Shown one piece after another: positions 43,273 through 52,019 of a DNA stretch of 64,000 nucleotides (position 1 is the first letter of the stretch; every line of letters begins with the position of its first letter). A model generated the notes under the pieces. The model was given only the letters and a program-made list of their open reading frames with translations. It made no database searches and had not been told where the DNA came from. The translations under genes and the position numbers were made by a program. This DNA comes from Verrucomicrobiales bacterium (GTDB lineage Bacteria > Verrucomicrobiota > Verrucomicrobiia > Verrucomicrobiales > DEV007): NCBI GenBank assembly GCA_029233965.1, contig JARGOP010000010.1, positions 17,176 through 81,175 on the forward strand, given 5' to 3'.

Positions 43273-44507
43273 GCAGCGAGGCGAAACCTCACCGTGATCT
43301 GGTCAAACGAACGTTTCTCGCCGAGTCGGTTCGGGCCGTGAGCGCCGGGATCATTGAGACCGCGCTGGCGACTTTCGCCGTGCTCATCGCGGTGAATCAG
43401 TTCCAGTCGAGCGCCGCCTTGAAATCCTTTCTTCTCGCCAGTCCCGCGCTGGGTTTGTTGGGAAGTTTTCTGATCGTTCCCCTCGCAATCAGGTGGCAGA
43501 TCCGCTCCAGCATGGTCGCCGCGCTGATCAGCCTCGTGAGCATGAGTGGCTTTCTTCTTTCCGCGATGGGAGCCGGAAACGAGACCTGTTTTGTGGTCGG
43601 TATTTCGATCGGGATCGGCATGATCGGCATGGCCATTCCGCTGCAGACCCATTATCTCCGGCTTAATTATCCGGCGAAAAACCGGGGGCGACTTTTCTCG
43701 GTGACGATTTTTATCCGAGCCCTCACCGCCATGATCGTGAGCTGGGTTTTCGGAGTCTATCTGGATGAAGACTTCAGTCGCTATCCGGTTCTTCTCTGGG
43801 GCATGGTCGGCGCGGCACTCGTTTCGGCATTCTGCCACTTTCTGGTGCCGTCGGAAGCGCTGCGGAGTTCACGCCGGAAACGTCACGCCCTCTGGGAATC
43901 CATTCACATCAGTCGGGAGGACAAAGTGTTTGTGCGCTTGTTGGTCGCGGCCATGATCATGGGTGTGGGAGTGCTTTCCGCTAACGCTTTACGCGTTGAT
44001 TACCTCGTCAATCCGGTTCACGGCCTCGAGTTCGACGTCAAAACGGTGAGCCTCATCACCGGAATCGTTCCCTCGATCGTGAGACTCGTTTCCACGTTTT
44101 TCTGGGGATGGCTTTTTGATCGGGTGAATTTCTTCCGGCTCCGGATCGCCGTGAATCTTGTCTTCCTTGTCGGTGTGATCCTCTATTTCGTCTGGAGCGA
44201 CGTCCGCTTGATTCTTGTCGGCAGCGCTCTTTTCGGGCTCGCGAGAGGCGGCGGTGAGATCATGTTTAACCTTTTTGTGACGAAGCTGGCCCCGGGTGAA
44301 CACATCGCTGATTATATGTCGGTCCACACCTTTCTGGCCGGTCTCAGGATTCTGGCGGCGCCCTTTCTCGGGTTCTTTCTCGTCGAATGGGCCAACGTTC
44401 CGGTGATGACCGCTGTCAGCGTGAGCTTGATCATTGCCTCCATCCTCGTCGTCGGAAATGCGAGGCAAATCGACGCGTCAAAGACGCCGGAAGAACGCAT
44501 GACTTGA
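43269..44507 (+). CDS. Major facilitator superfamily transporter
   Basis: A 412-residue protein with about twelve membrane helices. The MFS loop 2-3 pattern is degenerate, but the overall six-plus-six layout, the inter-domain loop near residue 200 (SSRRKRHALWESIHISRED) and the AGLRILAAPFLGFFLVEW region are typical. Translation starts at a GTG that overlaps the stop of the GH75-like gene (GTGA), so the two are translationally coupled and the transporter may import products of that enzyme. Substrate is not evident. Confidence 0.82.
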   Translation: MSSEAKPHRDLVKRTFLAESVRAVSAGIIETALATFAVLIAVNQFQSSAALKSFLLASPALGLLGSFLIVPLAIRWQIRSSMVAALISLVSMSGFLLSAMGAGNETCFVVGISIGIGMIGMAIPLQTHYLRLNYPAKNRGRLFSVTIFIRALTAMIVSWVFGVYLDEDFSRYPVLLWGMVGAALVSAFCHFLVPSEALRSSRRKRHALWESIHISREDKVFVRLLVAAMIMGVGVLSANALRVDYLVNPVHGLEFDVKTVSLITGIVPSIVRLVSTFFWGWLFDRVNFFRLRIAVNLVFLVGVILYFVWSDVRLILVGSALFGLARGGGEIMFNLFVTKLAPGEHIADYMSVHTFLAGLRILAAPFLGFFLVEWANVPVMTAVSVSLIIASILVVGNARQIDASKTPEERMT

Positions 44508-44552
44508 AAGAAACGCTGGATATTTGCCTTCACCCTCCTATAAAGTTTAGGC

Positions 44553-45101
44553 ATGCCGAATCTCAATAAAGTCATGCTCATCGGGAATCTCACCCGGGAC
44601 CCGGAAGTGCGCTACACGCCAAAGGGCTCAGCCGTGACCGACATCGGTCTCGCGATCAATCGCAATTACACCCTCGACGACGGGGAGCGACGGGAAGAGA
44701 CCACCTTTGTCGATGTCACTTTCTGGGGCCGCCAGGCGGAAGTCATCGGCGAATATATGAAAAAGGGCCGTCCCATGTACGTCGAAGGCCGTCTCAATCT
44801 CGACCAGTGGGAGGACAAGACTTCCGGTCAGACCCGAACCAAACTGAAGGTTGTCGGGGAAAATTTTCAGTTTCTCGGAGGACGTGATGATGCCGGGGGT
44901 GGAGGTGGTGGCGGCCAGTCGTATGGCGGCGGTCAACCCCGGCAGCAGCCACAACAGCCTCAGTATCAGCAGACCCATCCCCAGCATCAGGAGGCACCTC
45001 CTCAACAATCCGCGCCGCAGCAGGCTGCGCCAGAACAGCAGGCGCCACCGCAGCAAAACTACGAGCCGATCCGCGACGAGGAAGACGATATTCCTTTTTA
45101 G
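44553..45101 (+). CDS. ssb: Single-stranded DNA-binding protein
   Basis: Essential ssDNA-binding protein for replication and repair. The 182-residue protein has an OB fold in the first 105 residues (NKVMLIGNLTRDPEVRYTPK; FWGRQAEVIGEYMKKGRP; VEGRLNLDQWED), a Gly-rich then Gln/Pro-rich disordered linker (about 110-168) and the acidic protein-interaction tip DEEDDIPF. The ATG at 44553 fits the usual N-terminus. No replication genes adjoin it. Confidence 0.96.
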   Translation: MPNLNKVMLIGNLTRDPEVRYTPKGSAVTDIGLAINRNYTLDDGERREETTFVDVTFWGRQAEVIGEYMKKGRPMYVEGRLNLDQWEDKTSGQTRTKLKVVGENFQFLGGRDDAGGGGGGGQSYGGGQPRQQPQQPQYQQTHPQHQEAPPQQSAPQQAAPEQQAPPQQNYEPIRDEEDDIPF

Positions 45102-45179
45102 GTCTTAGGTGAGTGCAGAGACAGCCGTTTCGGAACGAAGGCATCGCAATCGTTTGAGAGGAACTGTTTGCGGGGTTCT

Positions 45180-45923
45180 TCAATCGTAGTGCGATTGGAA
45201 AACCTGTCCCCAGTGCTCCAGGAAGAACCGTTTTTCGGTCGGGAGAAAGGTTTCTTCGGCGGGCCCGAGGAGAGGGCGGAGGGAGGTCGACATCTGGAAC
45301 GTGACGACGATGAAGATGAGTGACCAGAAGGTGAGGTAGGTCGTGCTGTGATCCCCGAAGGCTTTGGCACCCTTCGTGATCGTATCAATTCCGAAACCGA
45401 GCGCGGCGATCCAGAAGACAAGGACGAGGAAGCCCATGAATCCGATCGAGTCGGTCGACTGTGTGAAGATCCAGAGCACCGGCGCAAGCCCAATGAGGAT
45501 GACGCCGATCAGAGTGAGCCCCGTGAGGAGGAGGCCCGCCGCTTTCCTGAGCGTGAAGTCGAACCCTCCGAGACTGCTGAAGACGTAGAGACTCGGAAGC
45601 GTGATCAGTGCTGCGAGGAGGGATCCGCCGAAGACTTTCAAGGGCACGGCCCAGAGTTGGGTGCCTCCGGAAAACAGGCCGAGGAGGAACCCGAAGATGA
45701 GAAAGGATCCGCTCGCGATCAGCGCGAGGTGTTTCAAGACGGCACGCCCGCGCCCTTCCTCCCATTCGAAGAGGAGTCGTCCCGGACTTTTGAGAAGCGC
45801 GTCGATGACGGCGGCGAATCCAGCCTCGCCGGAAATTGCTTCGTAACTCAGGCGGTCCGCCTGTTTCGGCAGCGCCGGAGGTGTCGCCGGTGCGGGAGTT
45901 TTATCGGTTTCATTTTTGCTCAT
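45180..45923 (-). CDS. Polytopic membrane protein of unknown function
   Basis: A 247-residue protein with a Pro/Ala-rich cytoplasmic N-terminus (KTPAPATPPALPKQ) and five or six hydrophobic helices (for example LIASGSFLIFGFLLGLF and LIGVILIGLAPVLWIF), resembling Yip1-type small membrane proteins in layout. Start placed at the ATG at 45923 (MSKNETDK), because the in-frame region up to 46007 overlaps the end of the upstream gene and is low-complexity. It follows the next membrane protein gene by 34 bases on the same strand and is probably co-transcribed with it. Confidence 0.72.
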   Translation of the reverse strand: MSKNETDKTPAPATPPALPKQADRLSYEAISGEAGFAAVIDALLKSPGRLLFEWEEGRGRAVLKHLALIASGSFLIFGFLLGLFSGGTQLWAVPLKVFGGSLLAALITLPSLYVFSSLGGFDFTLRKAAGLLLTGLTLIGVILIGLAPVLWIFTQSTDSIGFMGFLVLVFWIAALGFGIDTITKGAKAFGDHSTTYLTFWSLIFIVVTFQMSTSLRPLLGPAEETFLPTEKRFFLEHWGQVFQSHYD

Positions 45924-45957
45924 CGTATCAGTGGGTTGGGTTAGGTTGGGAGATGAT

Positions 45958-46659
45958 TCAGAGGGCGTATTTGAAGGCCCACCAGACGGATTCATAAAAG
46001 TTTCCACGGAAGAGATCCGGGCGGAGAAATTCGATCTTCAGTCCCGGTTGGCCGAAGATGGGGCGAAGCAGAAATCCAACCTGGGCACCGGCGAAGAGGT
46101 TGCCGGAGAGCAGGCCGAGAAGAGAGTGACGGGCCGCTTTCGCTGATTCTGCAAAGTGGAGGAGCACGCGGTAAAGGCGGGCGGTGGAAATGATGCCGGC
46201 AAATGCGATGAGCAGCGTGTGCGCGAGGATAAGCCGCCGATGGGTTTCTTCCCCGCCCGGTTCGTTCGGAGCCGGTGCATCGACGGCCATCCCGAAGGTA
46301 ATCGGGGACAGTGAACCGACAATGAGGCCGAACACCGCAAAGGCACTCAGCAGCGCGAGCGTCGTCTGCACAAAGGTGAGTCGAACTCCAGAGAGGCTCG
46401 CGAGAATGCCGTTGAGAATCGCGTTCATCAGCAAGGTGAGAAGAATCACCCAGGGAAGTTTGATCGCGACGAAACAGGCCTGTATCGGTCCCTGCCAAAT
46501 GCCGATGGATGCCCCGTAGCTGCCGACTCCCAGAAAAATAAGGAGAAGACAAATGAGCGTGGACCGCCGGTCCTTTTCCTCGAGCGTTTCAAGGCAGCAG
46601 CGATCCTCCCCCCGGAGAAGTCCGTGACTGTGTTGAGCGATGGATGAGAAGAACGACAT
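45958..46659 (-). CDS. Polytopic membrane protein of unknown function
   Basis: A 233-residue protein with five or six hydrophobic segments (such as STLICLLLIFLGVGSYGASI and TTLALLSAFAVFGLIVGSLS) and a soluble loop near residues 127-145. Layout resembles the following gene, and both may belong to a Yip1-like superfamily, perhaps acting as a pair. The ATG at 46659 starts a plausible N-terminus (MSFFSSIAQHSHGLLRGED). No enzymatic motif seen. Confidence 0.7.
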   Translation of the reverse strand: MSFFSSIAQHSHGLLRGEDRCCLETLEEKDRRSTLICLLLIFLGVGSYGASIGIWQGPIQACFVAIKLPWVILLTLLMNAILNGILASLSGVRLTFVQTTLALLSAFAVFGLIVGSLSPITFGMAVDAPAPNEPGGEETHRRLILAHTLLIAFAGIISTARLYRVLLHFAESAKAARHSLLGLLSGNLFAGAQVGFLLRPIFGQPGLKIEFLRPDLFRGNFYESVWWAFKYAL

Positions 46660-46808
46660 GTTTCAGGGACCCGCTACCGGGCACCTGAAGAATCGTCTTC
46701 GTGGATGAAATCCCTGTGAAGGGAGGATGAAAAAGCGGTGAAAACCAAGGGTTCTCAGCCTCCTCTGCTCTCAAGGCGACGAAAACACCGGTTCACGGGG
46801 GAGGGTAA

Positions 46809-46841
46809 GTCAAAACCATTGTTTTGACCGGTCTTACGACC
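46809..46841 (-). terminator. Tandem hairpins downstream of serA
   Basis: GTCAAAAC-CATT-GTTTTGAC (46809-46828) is a perfect 8-bp hairpin, and GGTC-TTAC-GACC (46830-46841) a 4-bp one next to it. They lie 20 to 53 bases past the serA stop and before the next same-strand gene. There is no clear T-run, so terminator function is inferred from position. The remainder of 46660-46861 shows nothing else. Confidence 0.4.
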
Positions 46842-46861
46842 TACCCCGGGAAGGCAGCCGC

Positions 46862-48466
46862 CTAAAGCTCGACCGATTTGGCGCTCTGAATGCCTTCCAC
46901 TTTCAGAATTTCAGCAATGACCTCGTCGCTGATCGCGGAGTCGACGTTGAGAATGCTGAGGGCCTGGCCTCCGACCTGGTTTCGGCTGAGCGACATGTTG
47001 GCGATATTGATTCCGGCTTTGCCGAGAAGCTGTCCAAGCGCTCCCACCACGCCCGGCGTGTCGTTGTTTTCGAAAATCAGGAGATTCCCGTCCGGATAGG
47101 CATCAATATTGTGCTCATCAATGCGAACGATGCGCGGCTGGGAGCCGAAGAAAGTTCCGGAAATGTGAATGCTCTCCTTGTCGTTGCCGACGATGACGGT
47201 GAGAAGGTCCGTGTAGTCGCTTTCCTCCGCAGGACGGCTTTCGGTGAGACGAATGCCGCGATCCTCGGCGAGAGACGGGGCATTGAGATAGTTGGCCGAT
47301 CCCGAGGTTCCGCCGGTTTCAAGATAGCCCTTGAGCGCCGAGCGCGTCACAAGAGTGGTGTCGAGATCTCCGACCGCTCCGACATACTCGACGCGGAAGG
47401 CATCGGGTTGCGTTGGCCCGGCTTGTCCCGCGAATTTGCCGAGCGTTTCAGCCAGTTTCAGGTAGGGGCCGATCTCTTTGAGGGTGTTCTCATCGAGATT
47501 CGGCATGTTGACCGCATTGACCACCGCGCCATGAAGAAGGCGGTCACGGATTGCCTCGGCGATCTCGATTCCCACATTTTCCTGCGCTTCCTCGGTGGAA
47601 GCTCCGAGGTGTGGTGTGAAGACCATCTCTTCGCGCGAGAGAAGTTCATAGTCGGCGGAAGGAGGCTCGTCTTCGAAGACATCGAGCGCGGCACCGGCGA
47701 TTTTACCGCTCTTGAGACCTTCAAGAAGGGCCGCTTCGTCGATGAGACCTCCACGGGCGCAGTTGATGATGCGGACGCCGGGCTTCATGAGTTCAATGCG
47801 CACGGCATTGATGAGGTGAGTCGTCTCCGGAGTCTTCGGCATGTGAAGGGTGATAAAGTCCGCCTGCTCGACGGCTTCGTCCACGGTTGCGCAAAGCTCG
47901 ACGCGCATGTTCTTCGCCTTGCTCGCGGCCATGTAGGGATCGTAAGCCACAACACGCATGCCGAAGCCCATGGCGCGGCGGGCGAATTCACCCCCGATAC
48001 GGCCCATTCCGAGAATTGCCAGAGTCTTGTTGTAGAGCTCGACACCTTTGTAAGCCTTGCGTCCTTCCTTGAAACGTCCGTCGGTCACCGACTGATGGGC
48101 CTGCGGAATGTGACGCGCGAGTGACATCATGAGGGTGAAGGCGTGCTCCGCCGTGGAAATGGTGTTTCCGGCGGGGGTGTTCATGACGACGACGCCGTGT
48201 TTGGTTGCGGTGGGGATGTCGATGTTATCCACGCCGACGCCGGCACGACCAATGGCACGAAGAACACCGGAGCCTGCCTCGATGATCGGCGCGGTGATTT
48301 TGACGCCGGATCGCACGATGATGCCCTCGTAGTTCGGGGCGAGAGAGATCAACTCTTCCTCGCTCAGACCGAGTTTCACATCGACTTCGATGCCTTCGGC
48401 TTCCTTGAGTAATTCGATCCCGCGCTCAGCGATGGGATCGGCGACGAGAACTCTGCGTGTGTCCAT
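46862..48466 (-). CDS. serA: D-3-phosphoglycerate dehydrogenase
   Basis: First step of serine biosynthesis, oxidising 3-phosphoglycerate with NAD. The 534-residue protein is the long form: substrate and nucleotide domains with AGVGVDNIDIPTATKHGV, LGMGRIGGEFARRAMGFG, NCARGGLIDEAAL (catalytic Arg), and TPHLGASTEEAQ (catalytic His); then the allosteric substrate-binding domain (about 320-450) and a C-terminal ACT domain (about 455-534, starting NLLIFENNDTPGVVGALG) that mediates serine feedback in related enzymes. The ATG at 48466 is well supported by the N-terminus MDTRRVLVADPIAERGI. Confidence 0.95.
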   Translation of the reverse strand: MDTRRVLVADPIAERGIELLKEAEGIEVDVKLGLSEEELISLAPNYEGIIVRSGVKITAPIIEAGSGVLRAIGRAGVGVDNIDIPTATKHGVVVMNTPAGNTISTAEHAFTLMMSLARHIPQAHQSVTDGRFKEGRKAYKGVELYNKTLAILGMGRIGGEFARRAMGFGMRVVAYDPYMAASKAKNMRVELCATVDEAVEQADFITLHMPKTPETTHLINAVRIELMKPGVRIINCARGGLIDEAALLEGLKSGKIAGAALDVFEDEPPSADYELLSREEMVFTPHLGASTEEAQENVGIEIAEAIRDRLLHGAVVNAVNMPNLDENTLKEIGPYLKLAETLGKFAGQAGPTQPDAFRVEYVGAVGDLDTTLVTRSALKGYLETGGTSGSANYLNAPSLAEDRGIRLTESRPAEESDYTDLLTVIVGNDKESIHISGTFFGSQPRIVRIDEHNIDAYPDGNLLIFENNDTPGVVGALGQLLGKAGINIANMSLSRNQVGGQALSILNVDSAISDEVIAEILKVEGIQSAKSVEL

Positions 48467-48586
48467 ACCTGTTGGTTTAAAAATTGAGGCCGGAAAATAG
48501 GGGGGCTGGAACCGGAAGCAAGGGGGAACTGTGCAAGAAAGCCGATTTCACTTGTCTATTTGGGCAGGGTTGTCGTTGGTTACGGC

Positions 48587-49570
48587 ATGCAGCGCCTTTT
48601 CAGCCAACTTACGAACGCTTTTCCTCTCTGGGTCGGGGTCTGCAGTGTCCTTGCTCTGTTTTTCCCGGAATGGTTCACCTGGTTTCGCGGACCTCTCATC
48701 GTTTGGGGGTTGGGAATTATCATGTTGGGGATGGGGCTGACACTCACCGTTGACGATTTTAAAGGCGTGCTCAAGCTTCCGAAGGCCGGTGTTATCGGGG
48801 TGGCATGCCAGTTCGGGATCATGCCTCTGTTGGGATGGGGAATTTCGAAAATGCTCCGCCTCGATGAGATTGATCCCATGCTCGCGGTGGGCCTCATTCT
48901 CGTGGCCTGCTGTCCCGGCGGGACAGCGTCGAACGTGGTCGCTTTCCTTGCGCGGGCCAATGTCGCGCTTTCGGTGATGATGACCGTGGTTTCGACGCTC
49001 GCGGCAATTGTCCTGACTCCGCTTCTCACGAAGTGGTATGCCGGAACTCTCGTCGAAGTTGATGCCTGGGGGCTCTGTAAAAGCACGATTCAGGTCGTGC
49101 TTCTTCCCCTGACGCTGGGATTGCTTGCAAACCGGTTTCTCCCGCGATTAAGCGGCACCGTGAAGCCGTACTCGCCGTTCGTTTCGGTCGTGGCGATCGT
49201 TCTCATCGTCGCCAGCATCATCGGGGCCCAGCGGGAGATCATTCTTGAAGCCGGTTGGCGACTTCTTGCCGCGCCGGCCCTGCTGCATGTCGGTGGTTTC
49301 GGCCTCGGTTACCTGGTCGCCCGTGCTCTCGGTCTCGCCGAGGCCAATAGTCGGACCATTTCGATTGAGGTCGGAATGCAGAACTCCGGACTCGGGGCAG
49401 CCCTCGCCGGGAAGCACTTCCCCGGCACCGTCGCCCCGGTCCCCTGTGCCATCAGCGCGGTGTACCACTGCCTCATCGGCAGCCTCCTCGTCGGCTTCTG
49501 GCGCTGGCGGGACAGCAATAGCAATCATATTGAGCAAGCGGAGCCGTCGTCCTACAGGGTAACGGATTGA
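48587..49570 (+). CDS. Bile acid:sodium symporter (BASS) family transporter
   Basis: A 327-residue inner-membrane transporter with about ten helices. Family marks include MLGMGLTLTVDDFKGVLKLP, LVACCPGGTASNVVAFLARA (the crossover region binding sodium) and SIEVGMQNSGLGAALAGKHF. BASS members carry organic anions such as bile acids, pyruvate or pantoate; substrate here unknown. The start is the ATG at 48587 (MQRLFSQ); a TTG at 48560 would add nine residues. Divergent from serA. Confidence 0.9.
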   Translation: MQRLFSQLTNAFPLWVGVCSVLALFFPEWFTWFRGPLIVWGLGIIMLGMGLTLTVDDFKGVLKLPKAGVIGVACQFGIMPLLGWGISKMLRLDEIDPMLAVGLILVACCPGGTASNVVAFLARANVALSVMMTVVSTLAAIVLTPLLTKWYAGTLVEVDAWGLCKSTIQVVLLPLTLGLLANRFLPRLSGTVKPYSPFVSVVAIVLIVASIIGAQREIILEAGWRLLAAPALLHVGGFGLGYLVARALGLAEANSRTISIEVGMQNSGLGAALAGKHFPGTVAPVPCAISAVYHCLIGSLLVGFWRWRDSNSNHIEQAEPSSYRVTD

Positions 49571-49613
49571 CTCAACCCCGGTAGATCGGGCGCTCCGCCC
49601 GGCGCGGCCGTCC

Positions 49614-50714
49614 CTAATCTTCCGTCGTGCCGCCGCCGGAGTTTCCGAGCTCAGCATATTCCGGAGGCAGGGCTGCTTTGAAACGGCTCTTATCGATCGC
49701 TTTCATGTAGGCCTCCAGAGCGGAAACCCGGCCTTCCAGCATCTTCGACCAGATCGAGTCGTCCATGAACTGCATGCCGTATTCTTTGCCGCCGGTGATG
49801 ATATCGAACAGTTTCTGAGTCGCACCTTCACGAATGACAGAACTCACCGCCGGCGTGGAAACGAGAATCTCGTTCACGGCGGTTCGTCCTCCGTCTTCGG
49901 TCTTGAGTAAGAGCTGCGCAACCACCCCCCGGAGTGAACCGGCAAGCATGGTTCGCACCTGTGCCTGCTGATCGGACGGGAACACGTCGACGAGACGGTC
50001 AACGGTCTTACGGGCATTGTTCGTGTGCAGTGTTCCAAAGACGAGCAGTCCTGTCTCTGCAGCTGTCAGCGCGAGTGAAATCGTTTCCAGGTCGCGCATC
50101 TCGCCCACGAGAACGATATCGGCATCCTCACGGAGGGAGGCGCGCAAGCCGTCGGCGAAGGAAGGGCAATGAACCGGAACTTCGCGCTGGCTGATCGTCG
50201 ATTTTTTGTTGTTGTGAACGAATTCGATCGGCTCCTCAATCGTGATGATGTGACGGGAGTAGGTCCGGTTGATGTAGTCGATCAACGCGGCGAGGGTCGT
50301 GGATTTTCCGGAACCGGTAGGGCCGGTGACGAGAACAAGCCCGCTTCGCATGTCGCCGAAGCGCTCGATGCTGTCCGGGACCTTCAAGTCCTGAAGCGTT
50401 TTGATCTTGGTTGGAATGAGACGAAAGACCGCGCCGAGTCCGTTCTTCTGCTTGAAGTAGTTGCAGCGGAAACGGGATTCCTGGTCCATCTCGTAAGCAA
50501 AGTCGAGGTCACCGGTTTCGAGAAAGCGTTCGAAAGCTTTCTCGTCGCAGATTTCCGCGAGCATGGCGCGGATCGTCTCGTGCTCAAGGATTCCCTCGGA
50601 GATCGGTTGGATGGTTCCGTGCGCCCGAAGCTTGGGTGGCTGGCCTTCACTCAGGTGAAGGTCGGAACCGCCGGTGGCGACAAGGTGCTGAAAGTATTGG
50701 TCAATGACAGCCAT
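49614..50714 (-). CDS. pilT: PilT/PilU-type twitching motility ATPase (second copy)
   Basis: Hexameric ATPase that powers retraction of type IV pili. The 366-residue protein has the N-terminal PAS-like domain (GSDLHLSEGQPPKLRAHGT), Walker A GPTGSGKSTT, the Asp box TIEEPIEFVH, Walker B ADIVLVGEMRDLET, the His box GTLHTNNARKTVDR, and the PilT C-terminal AVSSVIREG and FMDDSIWSKM stretches. It follows the other pilT-like gene by 28 bases. Pilus structural genes are not in the window. Which copy is PilT and which PilU cannot be settled by eye. Confidence 0.9.
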   Translation of the reverse strand: MAVIDQYFQHLVATGGSDLHLSEGQPPKLRAHGTIQPISEGILEHETIRAMLAEICDEKAFERFLETGDLDFAYEMDQESRFRCNYFKQKNGLGAVFRLIPTKIKTLQDLKVPDSIERFGDMRSGLVLVTGPTGSGKSTTLAALIDYINRTYSRHIITIEEPIEFVHNNKKSTISQREVPVHCPSFADGLRASLREDADIVLVGEMRDLETISLALTAAETGLLVFGTLHTNNARKTVDRLVDVFPSDQQAQVRTMLAGSLRGVVAQLLLKTEDGGRTAVNEILVSTPAVSSVIREGATQKLFDIITGGKEYGMQFMDDSIWSKMLEGRVSALEAYMKAIDKSRFKAALPPEYAELGNSGGGTTED

Positions 50715-50741
50715 AGTGTAAGAATCGTGGGTTGTTGAGGG

Positions 50742-51824
50742 TTACGCTCCGATCGCGGCTCTGAGGGTAGGGGGATCAATGGCGCGTCCTACCGCTTCCT
50801 CTTTCGAGATTTTGCCCTCGTTGTAGAGTTTGATGAGGGCGTCATCCATCATGATCATCCCGATTTTTTTACCGGTCTGCATGACACCCGGGAGCATGAA
50901 GGTCTTTCCCTCCCGAATCAGCGACGAAACCGCAGGGGTGTTCACGAGAAGTTCGAGAGCGAGTTCGCGCCCGCTCCCGTCAGCTTTGGGAACCAGTTGC
51001 TGAGAAATGATACCGCGAAGCGACTCACCGACCATGATCCGGATCTGCTCCCGCTGTTCGGTCGGAAACACGTCGAGAACCCGGTCGAGGGTACGGGCCG
51101 CACTGCCGGTGTGGAGCGTTGCAAGGACGAGGTGACCGGTTTCCGCTGCCGTGATCGCAAGCGAAATGGTCTCAAGGTCCCGCATCTCACCCACCATAAT
51201 TACGTCCGGATCTTCCCGGAGGGCGGCTCGCAGGGCGTGAGAGAAACTCTCCGTGTGCGTGTGCACTTCCCGCTGGTTCACGTGGCAGTCTTTCGACTCG
51301 ATGACATACTCAATCGGGTCTTCCAGCGTGATAATGTGGTCGGTGCGCTGACGATTGATTTCATCGACGAGGGCGGCCAGGGTCGTGGACTTTCCGGAAC
51401 CTACGGCTCCGGTGACGAGAACGAGTCCGTTGTGATACTCCAGGAGAGGTTTGATCGCATCCGGCAAACCGAGCTCGTCCATGGTACGAAGAGAGGTGTC
51501 GATCACGCGGAACACCATTTCCCATCCGAGGCGGGTTTTCACGACAGAGGCGCGGAAACGACCGAATCCCGGATCATAGGCGAAGTCGACATCCCCCTTT
51601 TCCTCGAGACGCCTCATTTCCTGCTCGGGCAGAAAGTTTCGGGCAAGTGTTTCGCTTTGCTCAGGGCTGATGATGTCTGCATTTTCCCAGATCGGCTGAA
51701 GAAGACCGAAGCGTCGCCACTTAGGCTGCGTGCTCGGAGCGAGGTGGACATCGGAGACATTGTATTCCTGCGCGAGACGAAGATATTCATCAACGTGACT
51801 GAGGATGGCGATGGTATCTGACAT
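50742..51824 (-). CDS. PilT/PilU-type twitching motility ATPase (first copy)
   Basis: A 360-residue paralogue of the next gene. It shows NVSDVHLAPSTQPKWRRFG, a Walker A with Ala-Val in place of Pro-Thr (GAVGSGKSTT), TLEDPIEYVI, PDVIMVGEMRDLET and ATLHTGSAARTLDRVLD, all needed for ATP hydrolysis. The C-terminus has AVSSLIREG and MMDDALIKLYNEG. Start placed at the ATG at 51824 (MSDTIAILSHVDEYL); the longer frame to 51935 has no family match. Tandem PilT paralogues commonly act together, one retracting and one modulating. Confidence 0.88.
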   Translation of the reverse strand: MSDTIAILSHVDEYLRLAQEYNVSDVHLAPSTQPKWRRFGLLQPIWENADIISPEQSETLARNFLPEQEMRRLEEKGDVDFAYDPGFGRFRASVVKTRLGWEMVFRVIDTSLRTMDELGLPDAIKPLLEYHNGLVLVTGAVGSGKSTTLAALVDEINRQRTDHIITLEDPIEYVIESKDCHVNQREVHTHTESFSHALRAALREDPDVIMVGEMRDLETISLAITAAETGHLVLATLHTGSAARTLDRVLDVFPTEQREQIRIMVGESLRGIISQQLVPKADGSGRELALELLVNTPAVSSLIREGKTFMLPGVMQTGKKIGMIMMDDALIKLYNEGKISKEEAVGRAIDPPTLRAAIGA

Positions 51825-51894
51825 AGTAAAATGTGATTCGGAAAGAGGGCTTTGCAAGCCTCGCCGGAGATCCGGGGAGTTTGAGGAGTATTTG

Positions 51895-51959
51895 GATTGG
51901 AAGAGTGACAGGCAAGTCAAAAAGTGGCTTTTCAACGGGATGCTTCAATTTCCAATCCA
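51895..51959. promoter_or_regulatory. Divergent regulatory region with a 9-bp inverted repeat
   Basis: GGATTGGAA (51895-51903) and TTCCAATCC (51951-51959) face each other across 47 bases in the 195-base gap between the pilT pair and the DUF1080-like gene. On the minus strand TTGACT, read from plus 51915-51920, could be a -35 for the pilT pair, but no good -10 is found at 16-18 bases. Suggestive only. Confidence 0.3.
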
Positions 51960-52019
51960 CTTTCATCAGGGGAGGCAATTTTTCTTGCAGTCAGCGGTGG
52001 AAACGGTGAACGCTGGGGG

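Noticed and set aside
47111-48124. 337-codon open frame opposite serA
   Set aside because: serA is unambiguous on the other strand over the full length, and the opposite frame has no recognisable motif.
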